Assembly (NCBI GenBank): GCA_963832245.1
Contig: CAWHTG010000004.1
Location: forward strand, 1,054,001-1,118,000
Length of the DNA: 64,000 nt
DNA from: JABDBE01 sp963832245
GTDB lineage: Bacteria > Acidobacteriota > Terriglobia > Terriglobales > Acidobacteriaceae
Direction of reading: 5' to 3'
Every line of letters begins with the position of its first letter. The stretch's first letter is position 1. The notes below the pieces were generated by a model. It saw nothing but the letters and a program-made list of their open reading frames with translations. It was not told the origin of the DNA and ran no database searches. The position numbers and the translations under genes were made by a program. Shown here piece by piece: positions 25,648 through 34,739 of this stretch.

Positions 25648-25718
25648 CGCGGACAGGCGAGGTCTTTCCTCTTAGCAGGAAGCGAGTGAATGGCCGATCT
25701 ATTTGGTATTGGGATTCG

Positions 25719-26591
25719 ATGAAGCCAACTTCTCTTGTCGCGGTTCTGGTCTTGCTCGTTCCCTGTTTCTTGGGATCACTGCGCGCCCAAACCCACGATA
25801 AAAAGGATGAAATTCCCATCGAACGCTGCGATCGCCTGCCCGTTGTCACCATGAAAGTTGCAGGAGAAAACCGGCGGTTCCTGCTCGATACGGCAGCCAC
25901 CACCATCCTCAATCTGAAGTCTTTTACAGCAGGTGAGTCCAAGCAGATCCAGATCTATTCGTGGAGCGGAAGCTCAGCCGCCAGCGCCCGCGAAATTTTC
26001 TTGCCGCAAGTAGAGCTGGGCACGCACAAGCTGCGCGATCTGAAGCTTCCCGCCGTTGACCTGAGTCCCATCGGCAAGGCCTGTGGAGGACAGATCGACG
26101 GGATCCTGGGTGTGGATTTGCTCGATCAAATGGGGATGACCATCGATTTGAAGCGGCGAGTCGCCGTCCCCGCCCCAGCCAATGAACCGGGAGATTCCGC
26201 AGACGCACTTGCGGCGGCGGAAGGGGACCTGGGGTCCTGCATTATCGCCTTCAATCACGGAGACGTGAAAGCAATGGCGGAGTGCTATGATCCGGAAATC
26301 GTTTTCTATACCCAGCATGGAGAGTACCGGGGACGCGAGGAGGTAATGCGTTATCTGAACCAGCGTTTCTTCAAGCTTGCTCCCAAACCGCACTATGACG
26401 CGACTCCGCATGACGTACGCATCGTCGGCGACGTCCTGTGGTACTCCTACGATTTTTGGATTGACACCCCCGAGGAGCACCGCGCCGGACATGGGATGAC
26501 CATGTGCCGAAAGGATGCCGCAGGCCGGTGGCGAATCCTCAGCATGCATAACTCCGTAACGGAACCGGCCGCTGCCGATCCGGCGCACTGA
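25719..26591 (+). CDS. Secreted retropepsin-like/SnoaL-like two-domain protein
   Basis: 290 residues from ATG 25719; the longer frame overlaps the DinB-like gene. A signal peptide (MKPTSLVAVLVLLVPCFLGS) ends near residue 24. The first domain (about 30-150) resembles a retropepsin-like aspartyl protease: RRFLLDTAATTILN, where DTAAT stands in place of the usual DTGAT, and GQIDGILGVDLLDQMG. The second (about 160-285) has a SnoaL/DUF4440 pattern (IIAFNHGDVKAMAECYDPE, GREEVMRYL, RWRILSMHN). Such a fusion is unusual. Whether the first domain is an active protease is open; a dimer would be required. Confidence 0.65.
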   Translation: MKPTSLVAVLVLLVPCFLGSLRAQTHDKKDEIPIERCDRLPVVTMKVAGENRRFLLDTAATTILNLKSFTAGESKQIQIYSWSGSSAASAREIFLPQVELGTHKLRDLKLPAVDLSPIGKACGGQIDGILGVDLLDQMGMTIDLKRRVAVPAPANEPGDSADALAAAEGDLGSCIIAFNHGDVKAMAECYDPEIVFYTQHGEYRGREEVMRYLNQRFFKLAPKPHYDATPHDVRIVGDVLWYSYDFWIDTPEEHRAGHGMTMCRKDAAGRWRILSMHNSVTEPAAADPAH

Positions 26592-26820
26592 TCCGGTACC
26601 GCGAACTTTCTCCTGTCTCAATTCACGCGGGGCAAGTTGAAATCGACTCCGACGCCTGGCGCACCTGCCACCCACCCGAACTCTCCTCCACGGTGAGTTT
26701 GTAAAAAAACTGTCAAAACCACGCTGGGTGCGTGTTTTGTGGGCCATTCGGTGCTATAGTTTCGAGCCACTGCTGAGTCTCGGTGAGCATCGTCGTCAAA
26801 TCGAGCCTGGGGGATGCGAA

Positions 26821-28098
26821 ATGGGAAGCAAACTGTTTGGGTACTTCGTGGGCAAGGCTCTGGCGGCTGTCACGGTTGCCATGATTCTGGTGAACGGTGT
26901 GTGGGCGGCGAATACAGAAAAGGTGCTTTATACTTTTACTGGAGGAAATGACGGGGGAAAACCCGCCGCTCAATTGACCTTTGACAGCTTGGGCAATGCC
27001 TACGGGACGACGGTGGTCGGCGGTAACTCGAATCTTGGAACCGTTTTCAAGTTGACTCCGCACGCAAACGGTAAGTGGACCGAGACCGTGTTGTACAGCT
27101 TCTCAGGGACGAGCGATGGAAAGGCTCCTCACGGCGGGGTCACGTTGGATGCGAAAGGAAATCTGTACGGTACGGCGGTCGCTGGTGGCAGTGGAACCTG
27201 CAGCGGCGACACTTGCGGCACGGTTTTCAAGCTGACCCATTCCGGCGGCAACTGGAACTTCAGAGTTATATACAACTTCAAGGGGGGCACGGATGGTTTC
27301 GGTCCGGGTGGCGGCGTGGTCTTCGATAAGAAGGGCAACCTTTACGGCACAACTCCAGACGGAGGCAGTGTGAGTGGCTGCAGCTGTGGCGTGGTTTACG
27401 AACTGAGCCCAACCACCAAGGGACAGTGGAGGGAGAAGGTGATCCATCGGTTCACCGGCGGCAATGACGGATCTACAGGTTCGCTTGGTTTGTTGCTTGT
27501 TAAAGCGGGCAACCTGTACGGCGTGGCCGAACTGGGCGGTGCTCACGGAGACGGTACCGTATTCAAGATGACACCGGTTGCGGGAGGCAAATGGAAGATG
27601 ACCACGCTCTATGCCTTCAAGGGCACGCCGGACGGGAACTCTTCCTATGGCGGCTTGGTTTCCGATGCGGCGGGCAGTCTGTATGGCACGACGTACTATG
27701 GCGGCAGCAACAACCCCAATTGTGCTTCGCTTGGCGGCTGCGGTGTCGTTTTCACACTCACACAAGGCTCGAACGGCAAGTGGATCGAGAGTGTCTTGCA
27801 TCGCTTCCAAGGCGGCCAGGACGGAAGCAGTCCCACCACTACGCTGATGTTCGACGCGCACGGCGATCTGTACGGTACTACCTCTGCAGGTGGCGATGCC
27901 AACGGTGATGGCACTGTCTTCAAACTGAGTCGCGCCGCCGGCGGCAAGTGGACCGAGAGCGTGGTCCACCGTTTCAAGAACAGTCCTGACGGAGCCAATC
28001 CCTACTATGGGCTGGTGCTCGGCAAGGCGGGCAATCTCTACGGTACGACTGCGAGTGGCGGGGTTAGCAGCGGAGTTGTGTTTGAGTTCACACCCTAA
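26821..28098 (+). CDS. GloVer-repeat secreted protein
   Basis: 425 residues from ATG 26821 (GGGGGA upstream). After a signal peptide (through VNGVWAANTE) the protein consists almost wholly of repeats of about 50-60 residues carrying GNLYGTTxxGG and GTVFKLTP, the TIGR03803 'GloVer' pattern. At least seven repeats are visible. The family is expected to fold as a beta-propeller-like structure and to be cell-surface or secreted, but its role is not known. There is no evident C-terminal anchor; the protein ends VVFEFTP. Its stop overlaps the converging DoxX gene by four bases. Confidence 0.85.
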   Translation: MGSKLFGYFVGKALAAVTVAMILVNGVWAANTEKVLYTFTGGNDGGKPAAQLTFDSLGNAYGTTVVGGNSNLGTVFKLTPHANGKWTETVLYSFSGTSDGKAPHGGVTLDAKGNLYGTAVAGGSGTCSGDTCGTVFKLTHSGGNWNFRVIYNFKGGTDGFGPGGGVVFDKKGNLYGTTPDGGSVSGCSCGVVYELSPTTKGQWREKVIHRFTGGNDGSTGSLGLLLVKAGNLYGVAELGGAHGDGTVFKMTPVAGGKWKMTTLYAFKGTPDGNSSYGGLVSDAAGSLYGTTYYGGSNNPNCASLGGCGVVFTLTQGSNGKWIESVLHRFQGGQDGSSPTTTLMFDAHGDLYGTTSAGGDANGDGTVFKLSRAAGGKWTESVVHRFKNSPDGANPYYGLVLGKAGNLYGTTASGGVSSGVVFEFTP

Positions 28099-28532
28099 GT
28101 CCGAAAGCCGGGCTTTGATTTCGCTCTTAGTCCACCGCCGCCTTTGCGGAGGTTGTCCAGCGCAATCGGGCCTGCGCCGAAAAATATGAGCGTGAAGGCG
28201 ATGGCCGCCAGGCTCAGCGGGAATTCGTATCCGCCCGGCCCTTTGAAACCTTTGGGCCAGTGAAACTTCCAGATGGCGACAGACATGTCGATCAGCATCG
28301 CCATCGCCACACAACGAGTGAACAGGCCGGCGATGATCAGGATGCCTCCGAAGAATTCGGTTCCTGCGAGGAGATAGGCCATCCAACCGGGGAAGCCGAT
28401 ATGTTGGACCATGTCGCGAACATGAGAAAATCCGCCGAATACCTTGGAATACCCATGGGCAATCATGACGGAGCCGATCACAATCCTTAAAACCAGAAGC
28501 GCCAGCGGTTGCAAGCGGTCGAGATAGCGCAA
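28095..28532 (-). CDS. DoxX-family membrane protein
   Basis: 145 residues with four hydrophobic segments. Family motifs: LLVLRIVIGSVMIAHGYSK at the N-terminus, GTEFFGGILIIAGLFTR, and a YEFPLSLAAIAFTLIFFG segment near the end. DoxX members are membrane oxidoreductase partners of uncertain function. AGGAGGAAATTG precedes the start. It converges on the GloVer gene; their last four bases overlap. Confidence 0.85.
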   Translation of the reverse strand: MRYLDRLQPLALLVLRIVIGSVMIAHGYSKVFGGFSHVRDMVQHIGFPGWMAYLLAGTEFFGGILIIAGLFTRCVAMAMLIDMSVAIWKFHWPKGFKGPGGYEFPLSLAAIAFTLIFFGAGPIALDNLRKGGGGLRAKSKPGFRT

Positions 28533-29117
28533 AACAATTTCCTCCTAAGAAGAGCCAATAGATTACCGTATAGGTGCGTAGTCGCGGGAGTACGTACCGA
28601 TATCACGGGTGATGGCCAGGCACATTGGAGGCTCTTTGTCGCTGCTGTGGTGTGGCTTCTTGCGGGCAAGGCCGTGGTTTAGGTGGTGTTTGGGCTCGAT
28701 CATTCGTGTGCCAGCCATCGCCTTTGGCGTCAGCCGTATTCAGCTATCTCGTTTTGCCTACCCAGCCTAACTCCTCAGGATTTCTCACTGCCCCACCACC
28801 TTCGTACCGTCTGTAGTACTTTGGTTACGGTTCTCGCTACGGGGCAGCATCCCGTCCGCTTGTACTACCTCCTATTGTATCTAGACTGGTGCTAGACCCA
28901 ATATATAGATACCCCTCCAATGCGCATTTAGTTACTTTCCAAGAAACAGGCATAAAACACGGTAAATCGCGGAAATCCGCCTTCAGCTCAGGTGCTTTCA
29001 GGGCTGATATATGCTCGGGACACCTGAATTCTCTCGAACGCATTTTGCGCGAGGAGTTCTTCCGAACTTAGGCCTGTGGCAAGAGGGCTTAAGTCTGCGG
29101 AAAAGGTTTAGAAAACT
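28533..29117. other. Upstream region of the type IV pilus cluster
   Basis: 585 bases with no supported gene. It is flanked by the DoxX gene (leftward) and the HTH gene (rightward), so it should contain divergent promoters. Short self-complementary segments occur (for instance around 28985-29030), but I cannot name an RNA element. A long 5' leader for the pilus operon is possible. Confidence 0.4.
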
Positions 29118-29354
29118 ATGGCCGACTCGCGGGAAGTTATGAATATTCGCCAGGCGTCGCAGTACCTGGGAGTGAGTCCGGACACGCTTTACAAGTATGT
29201 AGGCGAACAAAAGATTCCCGCTTTCAAGCTGGGCAATCGCTGGCGCTTCAAGAAATCGAAGCTCGACCAGTGGATGGAAGAGAAGTCCAGCCAGATGGAA
29301 GCGAAAAGCAGAAAGAAACCGAAGGCGGCTGCCAAGGCTGCCGGGCAACAGTAA
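29118..29354 (+). CDS. Small excisionase-type HTH protein heading the pilus cluster
   Basis: 78 residues: a MerR/excisionase winged helix-turn-helix (PF12728 type) with NIRQASQYLGVSPDTLYKYV and IPAFKLGNRWRFKKSKLDQWM, then a Lys/Ala-rich tail. It starts the transcription unit; pilM follows after 10 bases. It is therefore probably a DNA-binding regulator co-transcribed with the pilus genes rather than a phage excisionase, as no integrase is near. GGAAAAGG lies 10 bases upstream of the ATG. Confidence 0.8.
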   Translation: MADSREVMNIRQASQYLGVSPDTLYKYVGEQKIPAFKLGNRWRFKKSKLDQWMEEKSSQMEAKSRKKPKAAAKAAGQQ

Positions 29355-29364
29355 AGGCGGGCAC

Positions 29365-30420
29365 ATGTTTGGATTCGGATCGAAAACGATTGTTGGTCTG
29401 GATGTGGGGTCCTCGAGCATTAAGGCTGTCGAGCTGAGGAAAGGGCGCAACGGCATTGAAGTCGCGCACCTGGGCCTCGAACCGCTGGCGCCGGATATTG
29501 TTGTGGATTCCATGATCGTGGATTCGGGCACAGTGTCGAGCGCGATCTCCAAGCTGTTTACCGATAATCAGATCAAGACCAAGAGTGTGGCCACGGCGGT
29601 GAGCGGGCACTCGGTGATCGTGAAAAAGATCTCGCTGCCCTCGATGAGCGATCAGGAATTGGCCGAGACCATCCAGAAAGAAGCCGCGCAGCACATTCCC
29701 TTCGATCTGGCCGATGTGAACCTCGACTATCAGATCCTTTCGGAAGATGCCGGCAACCCGCAGATGGACGTTTTACTGGTTGCCGTCAAGAAGGACAAGA
29801 TCCTGAACTACACCAACGTACTCTCGATGGCGGGCAAGTCTCCGGCTATTGTGGACATTGATGCCCTCGCCCTGCAGAACTGCTACGAGTTCAACTATGA
29901 GCCTGCGCCGACGCAGGTGGTGGCGCTTTTGAATCTGGGCGCCAGCGTGATGAACATCAACATTGTGAAAGGCACCACGCCGCTGTTTCCGCGCGATGTC
30001 AGCGTGGGCGGGCACCAGTATACGGACTCTTTGCAAAAGGAACTGGATTTGAGTTTCGATGACGCAGAGTCATTGAAGTTGGGAAACAAAGTCGGCACCG
30101 TGAGCGAGGACGCGAAAACGCCGATCCTGCAGCAAGTGACCGAGATCATCGTGCTGGAAATTCAGAAGACCTTTGATTTCTTCCGCGCCAGTTCGTCGGG
30201 TGAGCACATCGAGAAGATTTATCTGGCGGGTGGATCCTCAAAAGTTCCCGGGCTGATTGAGGCGCTGCGGCAGGAGTTTTCGCTGCCGGTGGAGATTTTC
30301 AATCCGTTCCAGAAGATCGCGCCGCCACTCGATGGACCGGGAGTGGAACTGATCGAGCAGAACGCTGGCCAGCTGGCAGTTGCGGTGGGTTTGGCATTAA
30401 GGAGTTTTGAAAACCTATGA
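29365..30420 (+). CDS. pilM: Type IV pilus assembly protein PilM
   Basis: 351 residues, a cytoplasmic actin-like (FtsA-fold) ATPase. VGLDVGSSSIKAVEL begins the fold (phosphate 1 motif), IYLAGGSSKVPGL is the adenosine motif. PilM binds the N-terminus of PilN and links the inner-membrane PilNO complex to the motor. Stop overlaps the pilN start by ATGA. Length is typical. Confidence 0.95.
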   Translation: MFGFGSKTIVGLDVGSSSIKAVELRKGRNGIEVAHLGLEPLAPDIVVDSMIVDSGTVSSAISKLFTDNQIKTKSVATAVSGHSVIVKKISLPSMSDQELAETIQKEAAQHIPFDLADVNLDYQILSEDAGNPQMDVLLVAVKKDKILNYTNVLSMAGKSPAIVDIDALALQNCYEFNYEPAPTQVVALLNLGASVMNINIVKGTTPLFPRDVSVGGHQYTDSLQKELDLSFDDAESLKLGNKVGTVSEDAKTPILQQVTEIIVLEIQKTFDFFRASSSGEHIEKIYLAGGSSKVPGLIEALRQEFSLPVEIFNPFQKIAPPLDGPGVELIEQNAGQLAVAVGLALRSFENL

Positions 30421-31004
30421 TCCGAATCAACCTGCTGGGGCAACCCAGACCGAAGAACAAACGGGCCGCAGCCTCGGCTGCGGCGGTCATGGAGATGGGC
30501 GAGGTCGGCTCACCGAAGCTGAAAATCGTGTTAGTGGTGTTGCTGGCTGGCGCGCTCAACCTGGTGTATTGGTATCGCCTCGATAAAGAGAAACATGCGA
30601 TCGCTACCAAGATGCAGGTGGCGGAGCAAAAAAACCGCGAACTGGCCGACGTGAAGGCTCGGTACCTCGAACGCCAGCGCCAGGCGGACAGCTACAAACG
30701 CCGCGTCGATGTGATCGATAAGCTTCGGGCCAGCCAGTCTGGGCCGGTGAACCTGCTCAATACCATCGGTGACACCATCAACGGTACCGAAGCGGTATGG
30801 CTGAACACCATGAAGGATCAGGGGGCCAGCGTGGATATCGAGGGCATGGCGCTGAGCGCCGATGCCGTGGCTGCGCTGATTCAGAATCTGCAGAAGACGG
30901 GCTATTTCAAGAACATTGAAATCAAAGAGACCTTCCAGGACGAGACGTACAAGGAAATGCAGGCATTTCAATTCACTCTGACCTGCGAAAAAGCGAAGTC
31001 CTAA
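30417..31004 (+). CDS. pilN: Type IV pilus assembly protein PilN
   Basis: 195 residues, a bitopic inner-membrane protein. The conserved N-terminus MIRINLLGQPRPK is the PilM-binding peptide; one membrane helix follows at about 39-56; then a coiled coil (about 60-100) and the ferredoxin-like periplasmic domain. It pairs with PilO, whose gene starts 12 bases later. Confidence 0.93.
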   Translation: MIRINLLGQPRPKNKRAAASAAAVMEMGEVGSPKLKIVLVVLLAGALNLVYWYRLDKEKHAIATKMQVAEQKNRELADVKARYLERQRQADSYKRRVDVIDKLRASQSGPVNLLNTIGDTINGTEAVWLNTMKDQGASVDIEGMALSADAVAALIQNLQKTGYFKNIEIKETFQDETYKEMQAFQFTLTCEKAKS

Positions 31005-31016
31005 AGGCGGGAGAAT

Positions 31017-31646
31017 ATGGGGAACTTTAGCGAATTATCGGGTCTCAAGCAGTGGGCGGCGCTGGTGTTTGGGGCGGCGCTTATCACCGCCGCATTGCAT
31101 TTCACACTGTTCAAGTCCCAGCGGGAAGCGAACGCGCAAGCGCAAGCAGCCCTGGAATTGAAACTTCGCGAGAATGCCGAACTCGAATCCTACGCGCCCA
31201 AGCTTAAAGACATGGACCGGCAACTGGCGAATCTGAAACAGCAACTGGAGATCGAGCGAAAAATCGTGCCCGACGAAAAAGAAGTGGATGGCTTCATTCG
31301 AATGTTGGATGCAGAGGCCATGAAGGCGGGAATTGAAATTCGACGCTACACCGCCAAGCCGGTGTCGACTCGCGAGTTCTATACCGAAGTGCCGTTTGAA
31401 GTCGAACTGGATGGACCGTATTACTCGGTCTTGAACTTTTTCGACCGGGTGGGAAAGCTGGAACGGATCGTCAACATGTCCGGCCTGTTGATTGCGAATC
31501 CCAAGATGGGAAGCGCGGCCAAGACGAAGCATACGTATCAATACGCGCCGAACGAGAGCATTGTGGCTACCTGCGAAGCGACGACATTCTTTAGTCATGA
31601 CTTGGCGCCGGCTGCGGGCACACCGGCGAAAGGTAAGGGACTATGA
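31017..31646 (+). CDS. pilO: Type IV pilus assembly protein PilO
   Basis: 209 residues. A membrane helix (about 10-30) is followed by a coiled coil (about 35-85) and a ferredoxin-like periplasmic domain with the family pattern VPFEVELDGPYYSVLNFFDRV. It forms the alignment complex with PilN and PilP. GGCGGGAGAAT precedes the ATG; its stop overlaps pilP by ATGA. Confidence 0.92.
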   Translation: MGNFSELSGLKQWAALVFGAALITAALHFTLFKSQREANAQAQAALELKLRENAELESYAPKLKDMDRQLANLKQQLEIERKIVPDEKEVDGFIRMLDAEAMKAGIEIRRYTAKPVSTREFYTEVPFEVELDGPYYSVLNFFDRVGKLERIVNMSGLLIANPKMGSAAKTKHTYQYAPNESIVATCEATTFFSHDLAPAAGTPAKGKGL

Positions 31647-32395
31647 AACTGACGACTGGAATTCTGATACTGGGAATGGGGCTGGGAACGGCCGGGGCGC
31701 AGAACCCGAGCGTCGTCGACAATACCAAAGCCACGCTGAATGTGGTGCAACAGCAGAAGGCGGGCGATTCCAATACCGCCCTGGCGTCCCAGGGGCAGAG
31801 CACAAACTCGCAACCTGCGGTTGGCGGAGCCAAACCGGCTGCTGGCAAGGTCGCGACTACGCCCCAAGCGGCAGCCCAACCTTCCAAGGAACAGGCCCCG
31901 GCTGTCTCACCCAAGACTGGGCCGAAAACTCAGGCCTCGGCCAAGGCTAAGACTAAAAGCAAGACGAAGACCACTTCGGTGGTAGTGAGCAAGCCGCCAA
32001 AACCGGCGGTGGCGGTCGAAGACAAGAAAAATCCGGTTGATCCCAAGAAGGATGCGCACAAGGTCATCAGCATGGCAGGGGGGCGCCGCGATCCATTTTT
32101 GAGCCCGGTGGTAAACCGCGGTATGGGCGGTTCCGGATGCAGCATCGGCAAGCGCTGCCTGGCGGTCGATCAGATCGCCCTCACCGGGATCGTGAAGTCG
32201 GATGCGGGCATGATCGCGGTAGTGATCAATGCCATGAACAAGGCATATTTCCTGCGCGAGAACGATCCAGTGTTCAACGGATATGTAGTCAAGATCACCG
32301 GAGACTCGATTGTTTTCAAGGAAACGATGCAGGACAAGTTAGGCAAGTCGTTCACGCGGGAAGTTACGAAGAAAATTACGACTCCGGCGGTTTAA
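31643..32395 (+). CDS. pilP: Pilus assembly protein PilP-like
   Basis: 250 residues. The signal peptide runs through about residue 19 (GLGTAGAQN); PilP in proteobacteria has a lipobox Cys here, which I do not see. A long Pro/Ala/Lys-rich linker (about 30-140) leads to the C-terminal beta domain with GGRRDPFLSP and the HQ-type core, including CSIGKRCLAVDQIALTGIV. It would bridge PilNO to the PilQ secretin. Identified by position and domain. Confidence 0.8.
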   Translation: MKLTTGILILGMGLGTAGAQNPSVVDNTKATLNVVQQQKAGDSNTALASQGQSTNSQPAVGGAKPAAGKVATTPQAAAQPSKEQAPAVSPKTGPKTQASAKAKTKSKTKTTSVVVSKPPKPAVAVEDKKNPVDPKKDAHKVISMAGGRRDPFLSPVVNRGMGGSGCSIGKRCLAVDQIALTGIVKSDAGMIAVVINAMNKAYFLRENDPVFNGYVVKITGDSIVFKETMQDKLGKSFTREVTKKITTPAV

Positions 32396-32494
32396 CCGCG
32401 GCAAAGCTGCGGGTTGAACGCGGGATGCGAGCGACGAAATTTTTGGCGACAGATCACGAGGCGAGCAAAACGCGCGCCCGTGGGGAGAAGGGAA

Positions 32495-34612
32495 ATGCGA
32501 AAGCAATTGCTGGCTGTTTGGCTACCGCTGCTGATCTTGGCCCTGGTGGCAGGCGCCGAGACCCAGAGCACGAGCACAGGGGCGGATACTCGCGCCACCG
32601 TACAGAAGGTGGACGTGATGCACGCGGATGACGGAATCAGCGTGGAGATCACCTCCCGCGGACAGGTGACGCCCAAGCTCAGTACGTTGGACTCGCCGGC
32701 TCGCGTTCTGGTGACTTTGCCCAACACCGTGGCAGCCACAGCGCAGAACCAGATCAGCGTGGGCAGCGACGGCGTGAAGGGCGTGCGCATCGGCGTGGAT
32801 GGCCGCGTGCCTCCCACCACCAGCATCGTGATTGACCTGGTGCAGGCGTGCCAATACGAATTGCTTCCGGCGGGCGGCGACAGAATCATTGTCAAGTTGC
32901 ACCCGGCGACGGTAAAGGCCAGTACCACCGCTGCGGCGCCAGCGCCAGCCAAGCTGCCGACCACCGCCTCCGCGGGTACGGTCGCGGCCAGCAAACCAGT
33001 GGCTGCCTCTCCGGTCACAGTTCCGGCGGCGGTTCCGGCTGCCGATAAAACCTCGAAGCAGACCGCTTCCGCAACCGATTTTGTTTTCGTCGAGCCCGCT
33101 TACCAGCAGAAGAATACAGCTGGGCAGCGCACCGCTGACGAGACCGCTCCTTCAACCCGGGCAAGCAGCGCGGGGGACAGATTCGTCGAAAAGCCTGAGG
33201 GTAATTTACTGCCGGCGCCGAGCGCTGCCATGCAGTCTCAGTCGCCGGATGCTGCGTCTACCCAAGCCATCCAGCCAGCAGTGAATCTGGCCGCGGAGGG
33301 AAAAGGGCAGAGCCACCTGGTCACCCCGATCAGTGCCTCCAAATACAGTGGCGAACCGATTTCTGTGAACCTGAAAGACGTGGATCTGAAGGATTTCTTC
33401 CGCCTGATTCATGAGATCAGCGGACTGAATGTGGTCCTGGATCCCACCGTGAAAGGTACGCTGACGATCGTGCTCGACGATGTGCCGTGGGATCAGGCAT
33501 TGGACATCGTTCTCAAGAACAACGACCTGGCTCGGCAGCTTGACGGCAACGTGCTGCGCATCGCGACCGTAGAAACGCTGCGCCGCGAAGCAGACTCTCG
33601 TCGCGCGGAGCAGGAAGCGGAAGCCCTGGCCGTCGATAAGCAGACGGTCACGCGGTTCCTGAGCTACGCCCACTCAAAAGATGTCATCCTTACGGTAAAG
33701 AAATTCTTGTCGCAACGCGGAGACGTGGTCGCCGACGAGCGTACCAACGCGGTAATCATCTCGGACATCCCTGCGGTGATGCCAAACATCGACCGATTGC
33801 TCACGCAACTGGACCGCAAGACGCAGGAAGTGGAAATTGAAGCTCGTGTAGTCGCCGCCACTCGCAGCTACGCCCGAGAAATTGGTACACAGCTCGGCTT
33901 TGGATGGGGCAATAACGCCACCGCGGTCGGTGGCGCGTCCGCAGCAGGCACTTCGCCCCTTTCGACCTTTGGCATCGTCCCTCACTATCCGATCATAGGA
34001 ACCACGCAACCGACGGCATCTACTGGAACGCAGATACCGCTGTTTTCGAGCCTTGGCGCTACCGGCCCGACCAGCGGCCTGTCGTTCATCAATGCCAGCT
34101 CTGCGGTTCGGATCGATGCCATCCTCACGATGGCGGAATCTCGCGGACTGTTGAAGATTCTCTCCCGTCCACGAGTGGTGACGCAGAACAACATACAGGC
34201 GCTGGTTCGCCAAGGCGTGCGCGTGCCGATTGTTACCTTGGCGCAGTTGGGCGGCCCGCCAACCGTAACCTACGTCGATGCCTTCCTGCGGCTGACCGTG
34301 ATTCCGCAAATTACCTCCGAAGGCACGATCTTTCTCAACGTAGACGTCGAGAACACGACGCCTGACTTTGGCCGCACCATCAACGGCAACCCCACTCTGA
34401 TCACGCAACAGGCGACCACGCAGGTGCTGGTCACCGATGGGGGTACGGTGGTCATCGGCGGCGTAATTCAGACCAACAACTCGATCAACGTGGCCCAGGT
34501 CCCGCTGCTGGGCAGCATTCCATGGCTGGGCGAGCTGTTCAAACACACCACCGTCAGCACCTCGAACCAGGAGCTGATTTTCTTCATCACCCCGCGGATC
34601 ATTCAGACCTAG
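32495..34612 (+). CDS. pilQ: Type IV pilus secretin PilQ
   Basis: 705 residues from ATG 32495 (GGGAGAAGGGAA upstream). Signal peptide to about residue 22; an AMIN domain (about 35-125) for peptidoglycan binding; an Ala/Pro/Thr-rich linker (about 140-285); an STN domain (VNLKDVDLKDFFRLIH, near 300); a secretin N1-type domain; and the secretin barrel ending GGTVVIGGVIQTNN, PLLGSIPWLGELFKHT, ELIFFITPRII. It forms the outer-membrane channel for the pilus. A Thr/Ser/Gly-rich insert (about 475-525) sits in the secretin domain. There is 99 bases between pilP and this start. Confidence 0.95.
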   Translation: MRKQLLAVWLPLLILALVAGAETQSTSTGADTRATVQKVDVMHADDGISVEITSRGQVTPKLSTLDSPARVLVTLPNTVAATAQNQISVGSDGVKGVRIGVDGRVPPTTSIVIDLVQACQYELLPAGGDRIIVKLHPATVKASTTAAAPAPAKLPTTASAGTVAASKPVAASPVTVPAAVPAADKTSKQTASATDFVFVEPAYQQKNTAGQRTADETAPSTRASSAGDRFVEKPEGNLLPAPSAAMQSQSPDAASTQAIQPAVNLAAEGKGQSHLVTPISASKYSGEPISVNLKDVDLKDFFRLIHEISGLNVVLDPTVKGTLTIVLDDVPWDQALDIVLKNNDLARQLDGNVLRIATVETLRREADSRRAEQEAEALAVDKQTVTRFLSYAHSKDVILTVKKFLSQRGDVVADERTNAVIISDIPAVMPNIDRLLTQLDRKTQEVEIEARVVAATRSYAREIGTQLGFGWGNNATAVGGASAAGTSPLSTFGIVPHYPIIGTTQPTASTGTQIPLFSSLGATGPTSGLSFINASSAVRIDAILTMAESRGLLKILSRPRVVTQNNIQALVRQGVRVPIVTLAQLGGPPTVTYVDAFLRLTVIPQITSEGTIFLNVDVENTTPDFGRTINGNPTLITQQATTQVLVTDGGTVVIGGVIQTNNSINVAQVPLLGSIPWLGELFKHTTVSTSNQELIFFITPRIIQT

Positions 34613-34635
34613 CGACAAGTTAGCAGGAAAAAGAG

Positions 34636-34680
34636 CCGCCGGTTTCCTGAAGTATTGTCAGGGACTGGCGGTTTTGTTTT
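34636..34680 (+). terminator. Intrinsic terminator of the pilus cluster
   Basis: CCGCC at 34636-34640 pairs with GGCGG at 34667-34671 with further imperfect pairing inside, and the right arm is followed by TTTTGTTTT. It lies 24 bases after the pilQ stop. Confidence 0.8.
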
Positions 34681-34739
34681 GGAGTGCGCTAGGTCGAGTT
34701 ACGGGCGCTTTCTTTGATTTCCCTTGTTAAACTTCCAGG

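Noticed and set aside
27103..28386. 427-codon antisense frame across the GloVer gene
   Set aside because: The sense frame has a signal peptide and regular GloVer repeats; the antisense frame reflects the same repeats reversed.
29118..29354. Excisionase of a mobile element
   Set aside because: No integrase or attachment site is near; it leads a chromosomal pilus operon.
33674..34618. 314-codon antisense frame over pilQ
   Set aside because: The secretin domain is unambiguous on the plus strand.
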